Positions 7,584 to 18,100 of a stretch of 25,504 bases of DNA are shown piece after piece; position 1 is the stretch's first letter, and every line of letters begins with the position of its first letter. This DNA is from Oceanospirillum sp048268485 (lineage in GTDB: Bacteria; Pseudomonadota; Gammaproteobacteria; Pseudomonadales; Halomonadaceae): NCBI GenBank assembly GCA_048268485.1, contig JBLWVL010000044.1:1-25504 (forward strand). The letters run 5' to 3'. The notes beneath the pieces are model-generated. The model was not told where the DNA came from. It did no database searches and saw only the letters and a list, made by a program, of their open reading frames with translations. The translations under genes were made by a program, and so were the position numbers.

Positions 7584-8852
7584 ATGAAGATTCTGCACAC
7601 TTCAGACTGGCATCTGGGCCAGCTTTTCTCTGGTAAAAGCAGAGAACAGGAGCAGGCCGCTTTTCTGGACTGGCTGGTCGATCAGGTTAAATCACAAAAG
7701 CTTGATGCGATACTTGTGGCTGGTGATATCTTTGATACAGGTACACCGCCAAGTTACGCCCGGGCTCTTTATAATCAATTTATCGTACAACTGCATCGCG
7801 AGTGTCCGGACTGTCAGCTGATACTGCTGGCGGGCAATCATGATTCAGTGGCTGTATTGAATGAATCTAAGGGACTTTTAAGCGCCCTGAACACCCAGGT
7901 TGTTGCAGGGGCGGACCCGGAAGCTCTTGAGCAGCCGGGCGATCATTTAACGGGGGATCTGGTAAAGGAATTACTTTTACCGCTTACCGATAGCACTAAA
8001 AAACCAGCAGCCGTGTTATGTGCTATTCCTTTTCTTCGACCCAGTGATCTGATGCGAAGCCGTTCTGATCAATCAGCAGAAGAGCGGCAGCGTCAACTAA
8101 CACAACAGATTCAGGGCTATTACTATCAACTGTTTGAACTGGCCAAGCAGTATTACCCCGATCTTCCTGTTGTAATGACAGGTCATCTGACCACCGTTGG
8201 TGCCTCCACTTCAGAGTCAGTGAAAGATATCTATATCGGAACCTTGGATGCCTTTCCCGCCAGCGCTTTTCCTCCTGCGGATTATATTGCCCTTGGGCAT
8301 ATCCATCGGCCACAGAAAGTTGCTAAAAGTGAGCACATTCGTTATTGCGGTTCCCCAGTGGCTTTAAGCTTTGATGAGCTAGGCAGGAATAAAGAGGTGC
8401 TTATCGTAGAGCTTGAGCCTGAGAAGGGGTTTATTGCTGCTGAAAGCCTCACTGTGCCTGTGTTTCAGCCCCTTATTCGGCTAAATGGCTGTTTGTCGGA
8501 TATAGAAGCTCAGCTCTCTGACCTGAGTCCGGAAACCGATAAACTGGAACCCGGGCAGATGTTATGGGCAGAGATCAATGTGCAGACAGATGATTACCTG
8601 GCGGATCTGCAGCTCCGAATTGAAGATCTGATCGCGGATCAACCAGTGGAGGTGCTTCGAATTCGCCGTGATAATCGTGCACGTTCCACTTTAGCTGATC
8701 ACCAGCCCTCAGTGCAGCTTGATGAGCTTACGCCAGAGGAGGTTTTCCTCAAACGCCTGAGTCAGGAAGCATTGGATGACGAGCGCCGTAATGCACTGGT
8801 TGAGTGCTTTCAGCAGATTCGGGCTGAACTACAAGAGGGCGGGGCACAGTGA
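7584..8852 (+). CDS. sbcD: Exonuclease subunit SbcD
   Basis: Nuclease subunit of the SbcCD (Mre11-Rad50) complex, which cleaves hairpins and processes double-strand ends; 422 aa. The calcineurin-like phosphoesterase motifs are all present in order: TSDWHLG, GDIFDTG, GNHDS, TGHLTT and GHIHRPQ, supplying the two-metal ligands. The C-terminal third is the capping and SbcC-binding region. The start ATG at 7584 gives the canonical MKILHTSDWHLG and has AGGGA at 7574-7578; a longer frame from 7518 or the ATG at 7578 would add residues without a proper ribosome site. It overlaps sbcC by 4 bp (GTGA), so the pair is translationally coupled. Confidence 0.95.
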   Translation: MKILHTSDWHLGQLFSGKSREQEQAAFLDWLVDQVKSQKLDAILVAGDIFDTGTPPSYARALYNQFIVQLHRECPDCQLILLAGNHDSVAVLNESKGLLSALNTQVVAGADPEALEQPGDHLTGDLVKELLLPLTDSTKKPAAVLCAIPFLRPSDLMRSRSDQSAEERQRQLTQQIQGYYYQLFELAKQYYPDLPVVMTGHLTTVGASTSESVKDIYIGTLDAFPASAFPPADYIALGHIHRPQKVAKSEHIRYCGSPVALSFDELGRNKEVLIVELEPEKGFIAAESLTVPVFQPLIRLNGCLSDIEAQLSDLSPETDKLEPGQMLWAEINVQTDDYLADLQLRIEDLIADQPVEVLRIRRDNRARSTLADHQPSVQLDELTPEEVFLKRLSQEALDDERRNALVECFQQIRAELQEGGAQ

Positions 8853-11800
8853 AGATTCTCTCCGTACGGTTAAAAAACCTCAACGCTCTTAAAGGGGAGT
8901 GGAAAATAGATTTCACCCAGCCACCTTTCGACGGTAGCAGCCTGTTTGCCATTGTCGGTGCAACAGGAGCGGGTAAAACAACGCTTTTAGATGCCATCTG
9001 CCTGGCTTTGTATCACGAAACGCCTCGTATTCAGGTTTCCGGCTCTGAAAACCAATTAATGACCCACCATACGCAGGACTGTCTGGCGGAGGTGGAGTTT
9101 ATGGTTAATGGTGCTGTTTATCGCGCATTTTGGGCTCAGCGCAAGGCCGCGAAAACACAACGCCTGCAAGCGCCAATAGTTGAACTGGCTGATAGCGAGG
9201 GCCAGATTCTGGCCAGCAAAATCACCGATAAAAAGCGCTTGATTGAAGAGCTTACCGGACTGGATTTCAACCGTTTTACCAAGTCAATGTTGCTCTCACA
9301 GGGACAGTTTGCAGCGTTTCTTAATGCCAGTGTAAGCGAGCGGGCAGGGTTGCTGGAAAAGCTTACAGGTACAGAAGTCTATGGGCAGATTTCAGAGCGG
9401 ATCTATCTGCGGTACAAAGCAGAGCAGGAAGCCGTTGCGCAACTGAAATATCGGCTGGAGGGTGTCGAGCTGCTGACGCCGGATCAGATCACGGAATACG
9501 AAGCGGCTCTGACCGACAAGGAAGCCGCTCTTCAGGATATTTTGCCCGCCCGGAAACGTCTTAACGATGAACGGCATGCTTTTAAACAGCTGGAAACGCT
9601 CTGGCAAAAAAAACAGCAAGCCGAATCCGAGCTGAAAGATGCTCAGGCTGCTTTTAAAACCCACAAAGAGGTTATTAATGCCCTTGATAAAGCGGGCCCT
9701 GCACAAAAAATTCTGATCCAGTTTCAGAAAGTCCAGGAGCTGGACCAAGTCAAAGCGGAAGCCGAGCAACGCAAGGCTGAGCTTTACGGGGCGTATCAAC
9801 AACAGGATGCAGAACGCCAAAAAGCGGAGCACCGTTTCAATACGGCGAATACGGCACTAAAAGCGGATAAAGTTAACAAAGCGGAAGCTGAGAAACGCCT
9901 GAATGAAGAGCTGGCACCGCTGGATGAAAAGATTCGCCAGCTTGAATCTCAGGTTATAGAACAGCAGCGCCTGCTTGAACCTGAAAAGAAGCAGTTACAG
10001 TCTTTTAAGGACGAGAAAGAGCAGCTGGTTTCAGATTTTAATCAGCAGCAAAGCTATTTACTGCAAAACCGGCAGTGGCTGCAGAATAATACCCATTGTG
10101 CATTATTGTTTGAGAGCCTGCCGACAATAACAGAGCAGTTTAAACGCCGGCTGGAACTTCACCGGGAGATAGACCGTTTCTCTGATCAGGAAAAAAATGC
10201 AGATCAGCAGCTGCAGCAAATTCGCCATCAACTTCAACCCCTCGAGCAGAAAACTAAGGGATTTGAAGCCGAACGTACCGCCCTTGCTCAGCAGCTGTCT
10301 CCCTTTGACCAGCAGCTCCAACAGCATCCTCTGCAAAATGATGAGCTGGCCCGATCACTCCTGAATGAGCTCTATCAACTGCAGGAGCCCGTTCAGCAGT
10401 TGCCCTATTATCAGCAGGAATATCTGAAGCTTACTGACCGGATGCATCTGCAAGGACAGGAGATTACCCGCTACGCAGAACAGGTCGACTCTTTGGAGCA
10501 AGAGCGCACGCCACTACGGGATGAGTACAAAAAACTGAATGCTCATCTTCAGGATCTTGAGCAGTTGTTTGAACGTGAGCGTCAGATAGCGGCCCTGGAA
10601 GATGCCCGTAATCGTTTACAGCCGGATGAAGCCTGTCCCCTGTGCGGTTCCCATGACCATCCCGGAATTAATGAATATCAGGCCATTGAGTTAAGTCAGA
10701 CTGAGACAAGACTGCAGGCGATGCGTGATCAGTTGGAACAGACCCGAAAAAAGGGGGAGCAGCTGAGCCATCAGATCGACCAGTCCAGGGTGCGGATTGA
10801 GTCCCTGCAGCAGGATCAGCGACAGATGCAGCAAAGCCTGCAACAGGCTGAAAGCGGATGGCAGCAGACCTGTGAGAATGTTCGTAGCATGATAGGCCGG
10901 ATTGAAAAAATTCTGTCAGATCAATCAATTGGCAACCCAGATGCGGTTGTCGACAAGCTGATTCAGTATTTCATCCTGCCGGCAGAACTATCGGAAGCCC
11001 AGGCCGAATTCTCAGTACAGGGAATGGAAATCCTCAAGACCACAAGCCTGGCTGTTCAAGCCTGTGTCAATGAACGCGAGTCCCTGAAACAGAATATCTG
11101 GCAGATTCAGCAAAAGATCCATGAATGGGAAACCGGCAATCAGGATGCTCAGAAACAGATCCATGAGTTACAAAAGCAGCATGAGCGTTTTCTTGCCCAA
11201 AAAGAGCAGTGCAAAGCAGACCGTGTAAAGCTAGAGCAACAGGCTACTGCCCTTGAGCAGATATTGGTTCAAAGTTTGCGTGAGGTTGACGCAAATGCAG
11301 AACTGCCGGAATTGGAGCAGCAGGATATCTTGTTGAGTCGGCTTCGTATGCAAGTTAGCGAATGGCAACAGGCGATGGAGAACCAGCAACAGGCGGATCA
11401 GAGACAGCGTGAACTACAGCTGAAGCGGGATAACCTGCGGGCGCAAATGGAAGCCCAGGAAAAACGCTGCCAGCTGATACAAACACAGCTTGAAGAGCTA
11501 AAAAAGAGCTGGCAATCGCTAAAAGAAGAACGCCACCTTTCATTTGGTAGTGCCAGCCTTGATGAGGAACGGGCTCGTTTGAAGGCTCAGCTGGAACATT
11601 CTGAGAAGCAACTTGAACAGATGCGCGTTCACTTTGCTCAACAGAAAGAGAAAGCGGATGAACTGAAAGCCCGGTTGAGCCAGCAAGCGTCCTATTGCCA
11701 GGAGGCTGAAGTGAGGCTAAGGGCGGCGGAAGAAGACTGGCAGAGGACTTTAGACGCCAGCCCCTTCAAAACACAAAAGGCGTTTGAACAGGCGCTGCCG

Positions 11801-12703
11801 GATTCTGCAGAATATGAACGCTGGCAGGCTCTGAAAGCAGAGTTGGATGAAGCACTTCGCGACGCAGAAGTGACACTGAAGGTTAACAGAGAATCTCTGG
11901 AGCAATTTATTGCCTCAGTGGCCTCAGACCACCAGAATGACGGTAATGTGCCCGCTGATGATTCCGTCTGGCTAAGCCTTCAGGAGACGTTATCACCCAA
12001 ATCGGTCAATATGGCACTCAGAAAGATTCCGGCTTTAGACAGCAGACTTGCAGAGTACGAACAGGAAGCCGAAAGACTTAAAACAGAACTCACCGAACAA
12101 AAACAGATTCTGAAGCAGGATCAACTGCGACGGGAAGGGCTGCAATCCCTCGCTGAAGAGATCGACAGACAGCAGCAGAAAGCGGATCTGTGGGCACAGA
12201 TGAACCATATGCTGGGCTCTGCTAATGGTGATAAATTCCGTCGGTTTGCCCAAGGTCTGACGCTGGAGTATCTGATTGAGCTGGCCAATCGTCAGCTTCT
12301 GCAGCTGCATGATCGCTACCAGTTACGCCGTAAAGCTTCGGCAGAACTTGAGATTGAAATACTGGATACCTGGCAGGCGGATGCGGTGCGGGATACCCGA
12401 ACCCTTTCCGGCGGCGAGAGCTTTCTGGTTAGTCTGGCACTGGCTTTGGCACTTTCTGATCTGGTCAGCCATAAAGTCCGTATAGACTCCCTGTTTCTTG
12501 ATGAAGGCTTTGGTACGTTGGATAGTGAAACACTGGAAATGGCGTTGAACGCCCTGGATAATTTAAACGCCAGCGGCAAGATGATCGGCGTGATCAGCCA
12601 TATTAGCGCGATGAAGGAGCGAATTCCGGTTCAGATTCGTGTTAATAAAAAGCCTGGGCTTGGCATCAGTCTGTTGGATGAGCGCTTCCGTCATGGTGCT
12701 TGA
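8849..12703 (+). CDS. sbcC: Exonuclease subunit SbcC (Rad50-like ATPase)
   Basis: SMC-like ATPase partner of SbcD, 1284 aa. Walker A GATGAGKTT (37-45) is at the N terminus. Two very long Gln/Glu-rich coiled coils flank a zinc hook, CPLCGS, near residue 596. The ABC signature TLSGGESF (about 1185) and Walker B SLFLDEGFGTLD (about 1215) close the ATPase head. The protein is clearly longer than E. coli SbcC (about 1050 aa); the extra length lies in the coiled coil, more on the C-terminal side of the hook, where the two arms look unequal. The GTG start overlaps the sbcD stop. No promoter of its own is seen. Confidence 0.95.
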   Translation: MKILSVRLKNLNALKGEWKIDFTQPPFDGSSLFAIVGATGAGKTTLLDAICLALYHETPRIQVSGSENQLMTHHTQDCLAEVEFMVNGAVYRAFWAQRKAAKTQRLQAPIVELADSEGQILASKITDKKRLIEELTGLDFNRFTKSMLLSQGQFAAFLNASVSERAGLLEKLTGTEVYGQISERIYLRYKAEQEAVAQLKYRLEGVELLTPDQITEYEAALTDKEAALQDILPARKRLNDERHAFKQLETLWQKKQQAESELKDAQAAFKTHKEVINALDKAGPAQKILIQFQKVQELDQVKAEAEQRKAELYGAYQQQDAERQKAEHRFNTANTALKADKVNKAEAEKRLNEELAPLDEKIRQLESQVIEQQRLLEPEKKQLQSFKDEKEQLVSDFNQQQSYLLQNRQWLQNNTHCALLFESLPTITEQFKRRLELHREIDRFSDQEKNADQQLQQIRHQLQPLEQKTKGFEAERTALAQQLSPFDQQLQQHPLQNDELARSLLNELYQLQEPVQQLPYYQQEYLKLTDRMHLQGQEITRYAEQVDSLEQERTPLRDEYKKLNAHLQDLEQLFERERQIAALEDARNRLQPDEACPLCGSHDHPGINEYQAIELSQTETRLQAMRDQLEQTRKKGEQLSHQIDQSRVRIESLQQDQRQMQQSLQQAESGWQQTCENVRSMIGRIEKILSDQSIGNPDAVVDKLIQYFILPAELSEAQAEFSVQGMEILKTTSLAVQACVNERESLKQNIWQIQQKIHEWETGNQDAQKQIHELQKQHERFLAQKEQCKADRVKLEQQATALEQILVQSLREVDANAELPELEQQDILLSRLRMQVSEWQQAMENQQQADQRQRELQLKRDNLRAQMEAQEKRCQLIQTQLEELKKSWQSLKEERHLSFGSASLDEERARLKAQLEHSEKQLEQMRVHFAQQKEKADELKARLSQQASYCQEAEVRLRAAEEDWQRTLDASPFKTQKAFEQALPDSAEYERWQALKAELDEALRDAEVTLKVNRESLEQFIASVASDHQNDGNVPADDSVWLSLQETLSPKSVNMALRKIPALDSRLAEYEQEAERLKTELTEQKQILKQDQLRREGLQSLAEEIDRQQQKADLWAQMNHMLGSANGDKFRRFAQGLTLEYLIELANRQLLQLHDRYQLRRKASAELEIEILDTWQADAVRDTRTLSGGESFLVSLALALALSDLVSHKVRIDSLFLDEGFGTLDSETLEMALNALDNLNASGKMIGVISHISAMKERIPVQIRVNKKPGLGISLLDERFRHGA

Positions 12704-12775
12704 TTTAATAATGGGCCGTACCCTGAGAGTGATGCCCTTTAAGATATCTATGACTCTTTATAAAGAATTCTTACT

Positions 12776-13852
12776 ATGTTCATTTCTGCTGCCACATCTT
12801 TAGTTACTGTACTATTAAAACGATCCGGTTTGCCTATTAGGGGATTGTTTGTTCTTCTTTTGGTTATTGCGGGTTGTAGCCAGCCTCAGATAGTTAGTAA
12901 TGAAGCGGGTGAAACCGGAGATACTGACAAGCGAACTGCTGAACATGGGCTTCCACTTCCTCTGACACGTCAGGTCAGTTTGAAGGGGGTTCAGGTTCCA
13001 CCCCAGGATAAACACTCGTGTGGTTTCGCAGCATTAGCGGCAATGACTAATGACAAGCGCTATTTTGTTCAGCCATCAGATCCGTCAGGGCAGGATTGCT
13101 ATTCAGGACAGAAGATGGCGTCGACTGTTTCTGTAGTCAATACAGGGCGTGGCCTTGGGCTGTTAGCCTATAAACTTAAGCCTGATCTGGCCCATCTTCT
13201 GCTTCAGGTTGAGGCAGGATTCCCTGTACTTGTACTGAGCCATCCAGTGGCAAGCCCAGAATCCCGGGAGTATTTCTCTGTTCTTACAGGCTATGACCTC
13301 GACCGGCAGGAGCTGACTTTAAGTTCTGAGATAGCGGGGACTGAGTCTATCGATATGCAAACCTTTTTGTCCGCCTGGGGTCGCTCCGGTGGTTGGGCTT
13401 ATCTCTTTCTGAAGCCGGGGCAGATTCCTGCTGAGGCGGAACCAGAAGACTATCTGGCTGCCAGTCTTGACCTGGCAGACATAGGGTTGAGCGTTTCGGC
13501 GCAAAAAGCACTGGAGCAAGGGGTAACCCTATGGCCGGAATCAGAAGCTATGCGTCAGGCACTCTCCAATGCTTATTTTCAGTCGGGTTTGCTCGATTCA
13601 GCTTCAGATATTTTATTGGATAGTCCGTCGTTGAGCCGCTCGGGGGAAATCTGGAGCAGGATTGCTTATATACAGCAGGCGCGACAATGCTACAGCACTG
13701 CGTTTCAGGCGGTTCAGTGCGCCATCACCTTATCACCCAATGATCTCGGTATTCAGCAGAGCTTGCAGGATATTCTGACTAAAACAGACCGCCCTGATGG
13801 TGACCAGACATGCCCTCAACTGGCCTGCCCCCGGCTAGTTGAAGGTTTCTGA
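12776..13852 (+). CDS. Lipoprotein with C39-like (PA2778-type) domain, probably catalytically dead
   Basis: A 358-aa predicted lipoprotein: hydrophobic segment, lipobox VIAGC with C34, then a C39/papain-fold domain (about 70-220) and an alpha-helical repeat region resembling TPR (about 221-335). It resembles the PA2778-type cysteine peptidase family: Gln before Cys (Q77, C82 in SCGFAALA) and the downstream SVLTGYD and WGRSGGWAYLFLKPGQIPAEAE segments. Where the family has WHYAVVVGYD with the catalytic His, this protein has EYFSVLTGYD, so Tyr166 replaces His. Phe84 replaces the usual Pro of CGP. It may be a non-catalytic binding or scaffold protein. The start ATG has a poor ribosome site; a later TTG is possible. 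The PA2779-type partner often found beside this family is not adjacent. Confidence 0.7.
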   Translation: MFISAATSLVTVLLKRSGLPIRGLFVLLLVIAGCSQPQIVSNEAGETGDTDKRTAEHGLPLPLTRQVSLKGVQVPPQDKHSCGFAALAAMTNDKRYFVQPSDPSGQDCYSGQKMASTVSVVNTGRGLGLLAYKLKPDLAHLLLQVEAGFPVLVLSHPVASPESREYFSVLTGYDLDRQELTLSSEIAGTESIDMQTFLSAWGRSGGWAYLFLKPGQIPAEAEPEDYLAASLDLADIGLSVSAQKALEQGVTLWPESEAMRQALSNAYFQSGLLDSASDILLDSPSLSRSGEIWSRIAYIQQARQCYSTAFQAVQCAITLSPNDLGIQQSLQDILTKTDRPDGDQTCPQLACPRLVEGF

Positions 13853-13894
13853 TCGGATTTTTAATCACTTGTTTTAATTTGATGAATAATTAAC

Positions 13895-13986
13895 ATGTCA
13901 TACCAGACATATTTACTCTAGTATTCTCGGCCCAATATTTATCCTGTAGATACATATTAAGACTATTGTTCTACTGCCCGTCTGGT
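13895..13986. promoter_or_regulatory. Inverted repeats in the RND operon control region
   Basis: In the 192-bp gap before the efflux operon, ATGTC (13895-13899) and GACAT (13906-13910) form a palindrome with a 6-bp spacer. ACCAGAC (13903-13909) recurs inverted as GTCTGGT (13980-13986). GATGAATAA occurs twice (13881-13889 and 13988-13996). These look like regulator-binding sites (TetR-like sites are often of this size), but no regulator gene is adjacent. No confident -35/-10 pair could be assigned. Confidence 0.35.
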
Positions 13987-14044
13987 CGATGAATAACTGA
14001 ATATAAACTGGCCTAACTGACCCCAAACCCGAGGAATTAAACTG

Positions 14045-15148
14045 ATGCCTGCTCAATCACGTTTATTTGTGATCGCTTGTGCACTCACATCAACCCTATT
14101 GCTTACAGGCTGTCAGGAAGAGGAGATTAACGCGGAGGTTAAGGATGTTATCCGACCTGTTAAGCTGGCTTCGATAGGCCACCAAAGCGTTTCGGTGCGT
14201 TATTTTCCGGCAGAATTTGTGGCCAGTCAGGAAACTGATTTGGCTTTTCGTGTCTCAGGTGAGCTGGAACAGCTTCCGGTGACAGAAGGGGAAACTGTAG
14301 TTAAGGGCCAGGTGCTGGCTGCACTGGATGATCAGGACTTCCTGCTCAACGTCAAGCAACGCCAGACAGCTTATGATCTTGCCAGACTGCAGTATGAACG
14401 GATACGGGCCATGGTGGTGCAAAAGGCTGCAACCCAAGCTCAGCTTGATGAGGTAAAGACCTCTATGGATCAGGCAGAGACTGCCCTGGAGCAGGCTCAG
14501 AATCAGCTGGCATACAGTAAAATTAAAGCACCCTATGATGGCGTGATTGCCAGGGTTTACGCGGATAACTACGAGTTTGTCAGCGCGAGGGCCCCTATTG
14601 TCAAACTGGAAAATGCAGAAACAATTGATGTGCGCTTTCAGGTACCTGAAGACCTTGTTGCCCGTATCCGCAAAGACAACACCAGCTATCTGCCCAAAGT
14701 AGTGGTTGAAAGTGTTCCGGGTAAGGTTTTTGAAGCGCGCTATAAAGAACATAGCACCAACCCTGACCCGAGTACTAAAGGATATGATGTCATTCTGACC
14801 ATGCCGCGTCCGGACCCAGATTCCGTGACTCTTTTACCGGGCATGACTGCTGAGGTTCAGGTGAATGTTAATGAGATGCTGGGGGATCCTGCTTTCTGGT
14901 TGGTTCCTGTAGAAGCCGTTTTTATGGATGAGTCGAAGCCTGTAGACGGCGAAGAGCGCTCAGTTTGGGTTTATAACCCGGAAAACCATCTGATCAGCAA
15001 ACGTGCTGTTACCATCGGTGAGCTACAGGGCAATATGATTCAGGTGACCTCAGGGCTTAGTGAAGGTGAGCAGATTGTTGCTGCCGGAGCCCATGCCATT
15101 AAAGACGGGATGGAAGTGCGCCCCTGGGTTAAAGAGCGGGGGCTGTAA
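14045..15148 (+). CDS. RND efflux periplasmic adaptor (membrane-fusion lipoprotein)
   Basis: AcrA/MexA-type adaptor linking an inner-membrane RND pump to an outer-membrane channel; 367 aa. A lipoprotein signal ends LLLTGC (C23). The lipoyl-like halves are seen as LAFRVSGELEQLPVTEGETVVKGQVLAALDDQDF and, after a short coiled-coil hairpin (about 100-155), KIKAPYDGVIARVYADNYEFV. The beta-barrel and membrane-proximal domains follow. AGGAA (14032-14036) precedes ATG 14045 by 8 bases. The RND permease starts 3 bp after the stop, so they form one operon. The substrate cannot be predicted. Confidence 0.92.
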   Translation: MPAQSRLFVIACALTSTLLLTGCQEEEINAEVKDVIRPVKLASIGHQSVSVRYFPAEFVASQETDLAFRVSGELEQLPVTEGETVVKGQVLAALDDQDFLLNVKQRQTAYDLARLQYERIRAMVVQKAATQAQLDEVKTSMDQAETALEQAQNQLAYSKIKAPYDGVIARVYADNYEFVSARAPIVKLENAETIDVRFQVPEDLVARIRKDNTSYLPKVVVESVPGKVFEARYKEHSTNPDPSTKGYDVILTMPRPDPDSVTLLPGMTAEVQVNVNEMLGDPAFWLVPVEAVFMDESKPVDGEERSVWVYNPENHLISKRAVTIGELQGNMIQVTSGLSEGEQIVAAGAHAIKDGMEVRPWVKERGL

Positions 15149-15151
15149 GCT

Positions 15152-18100
15152 GTGAGTATCGCTAAATATTTTATCGAGAAAAAAGTTTCAAGCTGGATGA
15201 TTACTCTGATACTTCTGATTGGGGGTGTCATCTCTTTTGCTCAGCTGGGTCAGCTGGAAGACCCTGAATTCACCATTAAGGATGCTCTTATCATCACCTA
15301 CTATCCCGGGGCGACACCGGAGCAGGTGGAAGAGGAGGTGACATATCCTATTGAACAGGCGATTCAGAATCTTCCCTATGTTGATAAGCTGGTATCAACC
15401 AGTAAAGCCGGTTATTCCAAAGTTCAGCTGACCGTTAAGGATACCTATCGAGGTAAAGAGCTGAATCAGATTTGGGATGAACTGCGCAAGAAAATGCGGG
15501 ATCTTTCTCCATCTCTGCCCAAGGGAACTTCAGGGCCTAATGTCGTGGATGATTTTGGGGATGTATATGGCGTTTTATTGGCGGTTACCGGAGAGGGTTA
15601 CCGATACAATGACCTGAAATCCTATGTTGATTTTCTTCGTCGTGATCTGGTGTTGGTTGATGGTGTCAGTAAAGTTGCCATCGCGGGCCAACAGCAGGAG
15701 CAAATTTTTATTGAGATCTCCAGAGCTCGCTTATCGGCGCTGGGAATTACTGTTGCTCAACTTGACCAGCTGCTTAGCAGCCAGAATACGGTTTCTAATG
15801 CGGGTCGGGTAAAAGTAGGTAGTGAATATATCCGGATCAGTACGACCGGTGAGTTTGAAGATATTTCTGCTCTGGAAAGCCTACTGTTACCTTCAGCGAC
15901 CGGTGAGACGGTTTATCTGAGTGATGTTGCCGAAGTTCGCCGTGGCTATAAAGATCCGGCCAGCCATAAAGTTGACTTTAATGGTCAGCGGGCGCTCTTG
16001 TTGGGTGTATCTTTTGCCTCGGGTGTCAACGTGGTTGATATTGGCAAAAGCCTTGAGGCACGGATTGAAGAGCTGAAATATCAGCAGCCTGCCGGTATTG
16101 AGCTGAATACTATCTATTTCCAGTCCCATGAGGTAGATAAGTCGGTCAGTTCTTTCCTGCTCAATCTCTTTGAAGCCGTTGGGATTGTGATCCTGGTATT
16201 ACTGGTCTTTATGGGGGTTCGCTCGGGTATTCTGATTGGTTTGATTCTCTTACTGACCATTCTGGGAACCTTCATCGTGATGCAGTATTTGGGGATTAAT
16301 CTCCAGCGTATCTCACTGGGCGGACTTATTATCGCTTTGGGTATGCTGGTTGATAATGCCATTGTTGTCACCGAAGGTGTTCTGATCGGCCTAAAACGTG
16401 GGCATACCAAGCTCAAAGCTGCCGAAGATGTGGTTAAGCAAACTAAATGGCCTCTTCTCGGTGCCACGGTTATTGCTATCGTGGCTTTTGCTCCGATTGG
16501 CTTATCACCGGATTCAGTCGGTGAGTTTGTTGGTTCCCTGTTCCAGGTCTTATTGATTTCATTGTTCCTGAGCTGGATTACCGCCATTACTTTAACGCCG
16601 TTCTTCTGCGATCTTTTCTTCAAAGAAGAGGTAAAAGAAGATCATGAGCTGGAAGACCCCTACAAGGGTATTTTGTTTACGGGTTATAAATGGCTGCTGT
16701 CCCGGGCACTCCACTACCGTAAAACAACGGTTCTGATTCTTGTGGCGTCACTGATTACTGCCGGTTGGGCGTTCCAGTTTGTTAAGCAGGCGTTTTTCCC
16801 GCCATCAACGACACCCTTATTCTTTGTCACGATGGAGATGCCGGAGGGCAGTCATATCAATGATACCTATGACCGGGTTCAGGATGTACAGGACTTTATC
16901 CTGCAAGACGACCGTGTTCTCTACGCGTCCTCTACAACAGGGCAAGGCATGCTGCGCTTTATGCTGACGTATACCGTGGCGCAAGCGAATACCAGTTATA
17001 GCCAGATTGTGGTTCGTGCAAAGAATGGCGGCGATATTCCCGATATGATTGCCAGCGTGCACGAGTACCTTAAAGCTAACCACAGTGACCTGGATTTCAA
17101 GCTGGAGCGGCTAATGTTAGGCCCCGCAAGTGGCTCTAAACTGGAAGCGCGCTTTATTGGCCCGGACCCGGAGGTTCTTCGCCAGCTTTCTGTAAAAGCA
17201 AAAACGATTTTTGCTGAAGATGGTGGCATTGAGGGTATAAAAGATAACTGGCGTCAACGGGTTAAAGTACTGCGTCCGGTATTTGATGAGTCCCATGCCC
17301 GACGTTTAGGGATTACCAAGAAAGATATTGACCGTGTTCTGTTGATGAACTTCTCGGGAGCTCAGGTTGGTGTTTATCGTGAAGGGACACGTCAGATCCC
17401 GATTATTATGCAGCCACCAGCCCAGGAGCGTCTGACGATCGATCAGATGCATGATCTTCAGGTTTATAGTCAGGCAACTAAAAACTATGTACCTTTGAGC
17501 AGCCTGGTTTCCGACTTTAAAGTCGTTTGGGAAGATCCTATTATTGAGCGCAGAAACCGTAAGCGTTCCATCACAGTAATGGGTGATCCGCTGATTATGG
17601 GGAATGAGACTACAGATTCTGTCTTCCGTCGCATTCGCCCTCAGGTTGAAGCGATTGAGCTGCCACGGGGATATAGCCTGGAATGGGGGGGAGAGTACGA
17701 GAACTCCCGTGATGCACAGCAAAACATTTTCAGCTCTTTACCTATGGGCTACCTGTTTATGTTCATTATCACGGTGCTGCTCTTTAACTCGTTTAAAGCC
17801 TCCATTGTCATCTGGCTCTGTGTGCCACTGGCGCTGATCGGTGTATCCCAGGGGCTTTTGATTATGGATGCTGCCTTCAGTTTCATGGCGCTTTTAGGCT
17901 TCCTGAGTCTTTCCGGTATGATCGTTAAGAATGGTATTGTACTGCTTGATCAGATCAACTATGAGCTTTCCAACGGTGTTGAGCCCTATGAAGCGGTCTT
18001 TCATTCAGCGGTTAGCCGTGTACGCCCGGTCTGTATGGCTGCCATCACGACTATTCTTGGGATGGTGCCCCTGCTGTTTGACGCTTTCTTTGAGGGTATG

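Noticed and set aside
14255..14752. 165-aa minus-strand ORF inside the adaptor gene
   Set aside because: Antisense shadow of the adaptor coiled coil, with no start signals.
16114..16623. 169-aa minus-strand ORF inside the RND permease
   Set aside because: Antisense to transmembrane helices of a clearly real gene; Ser/Thr/Ile-rich low-complexity composition.
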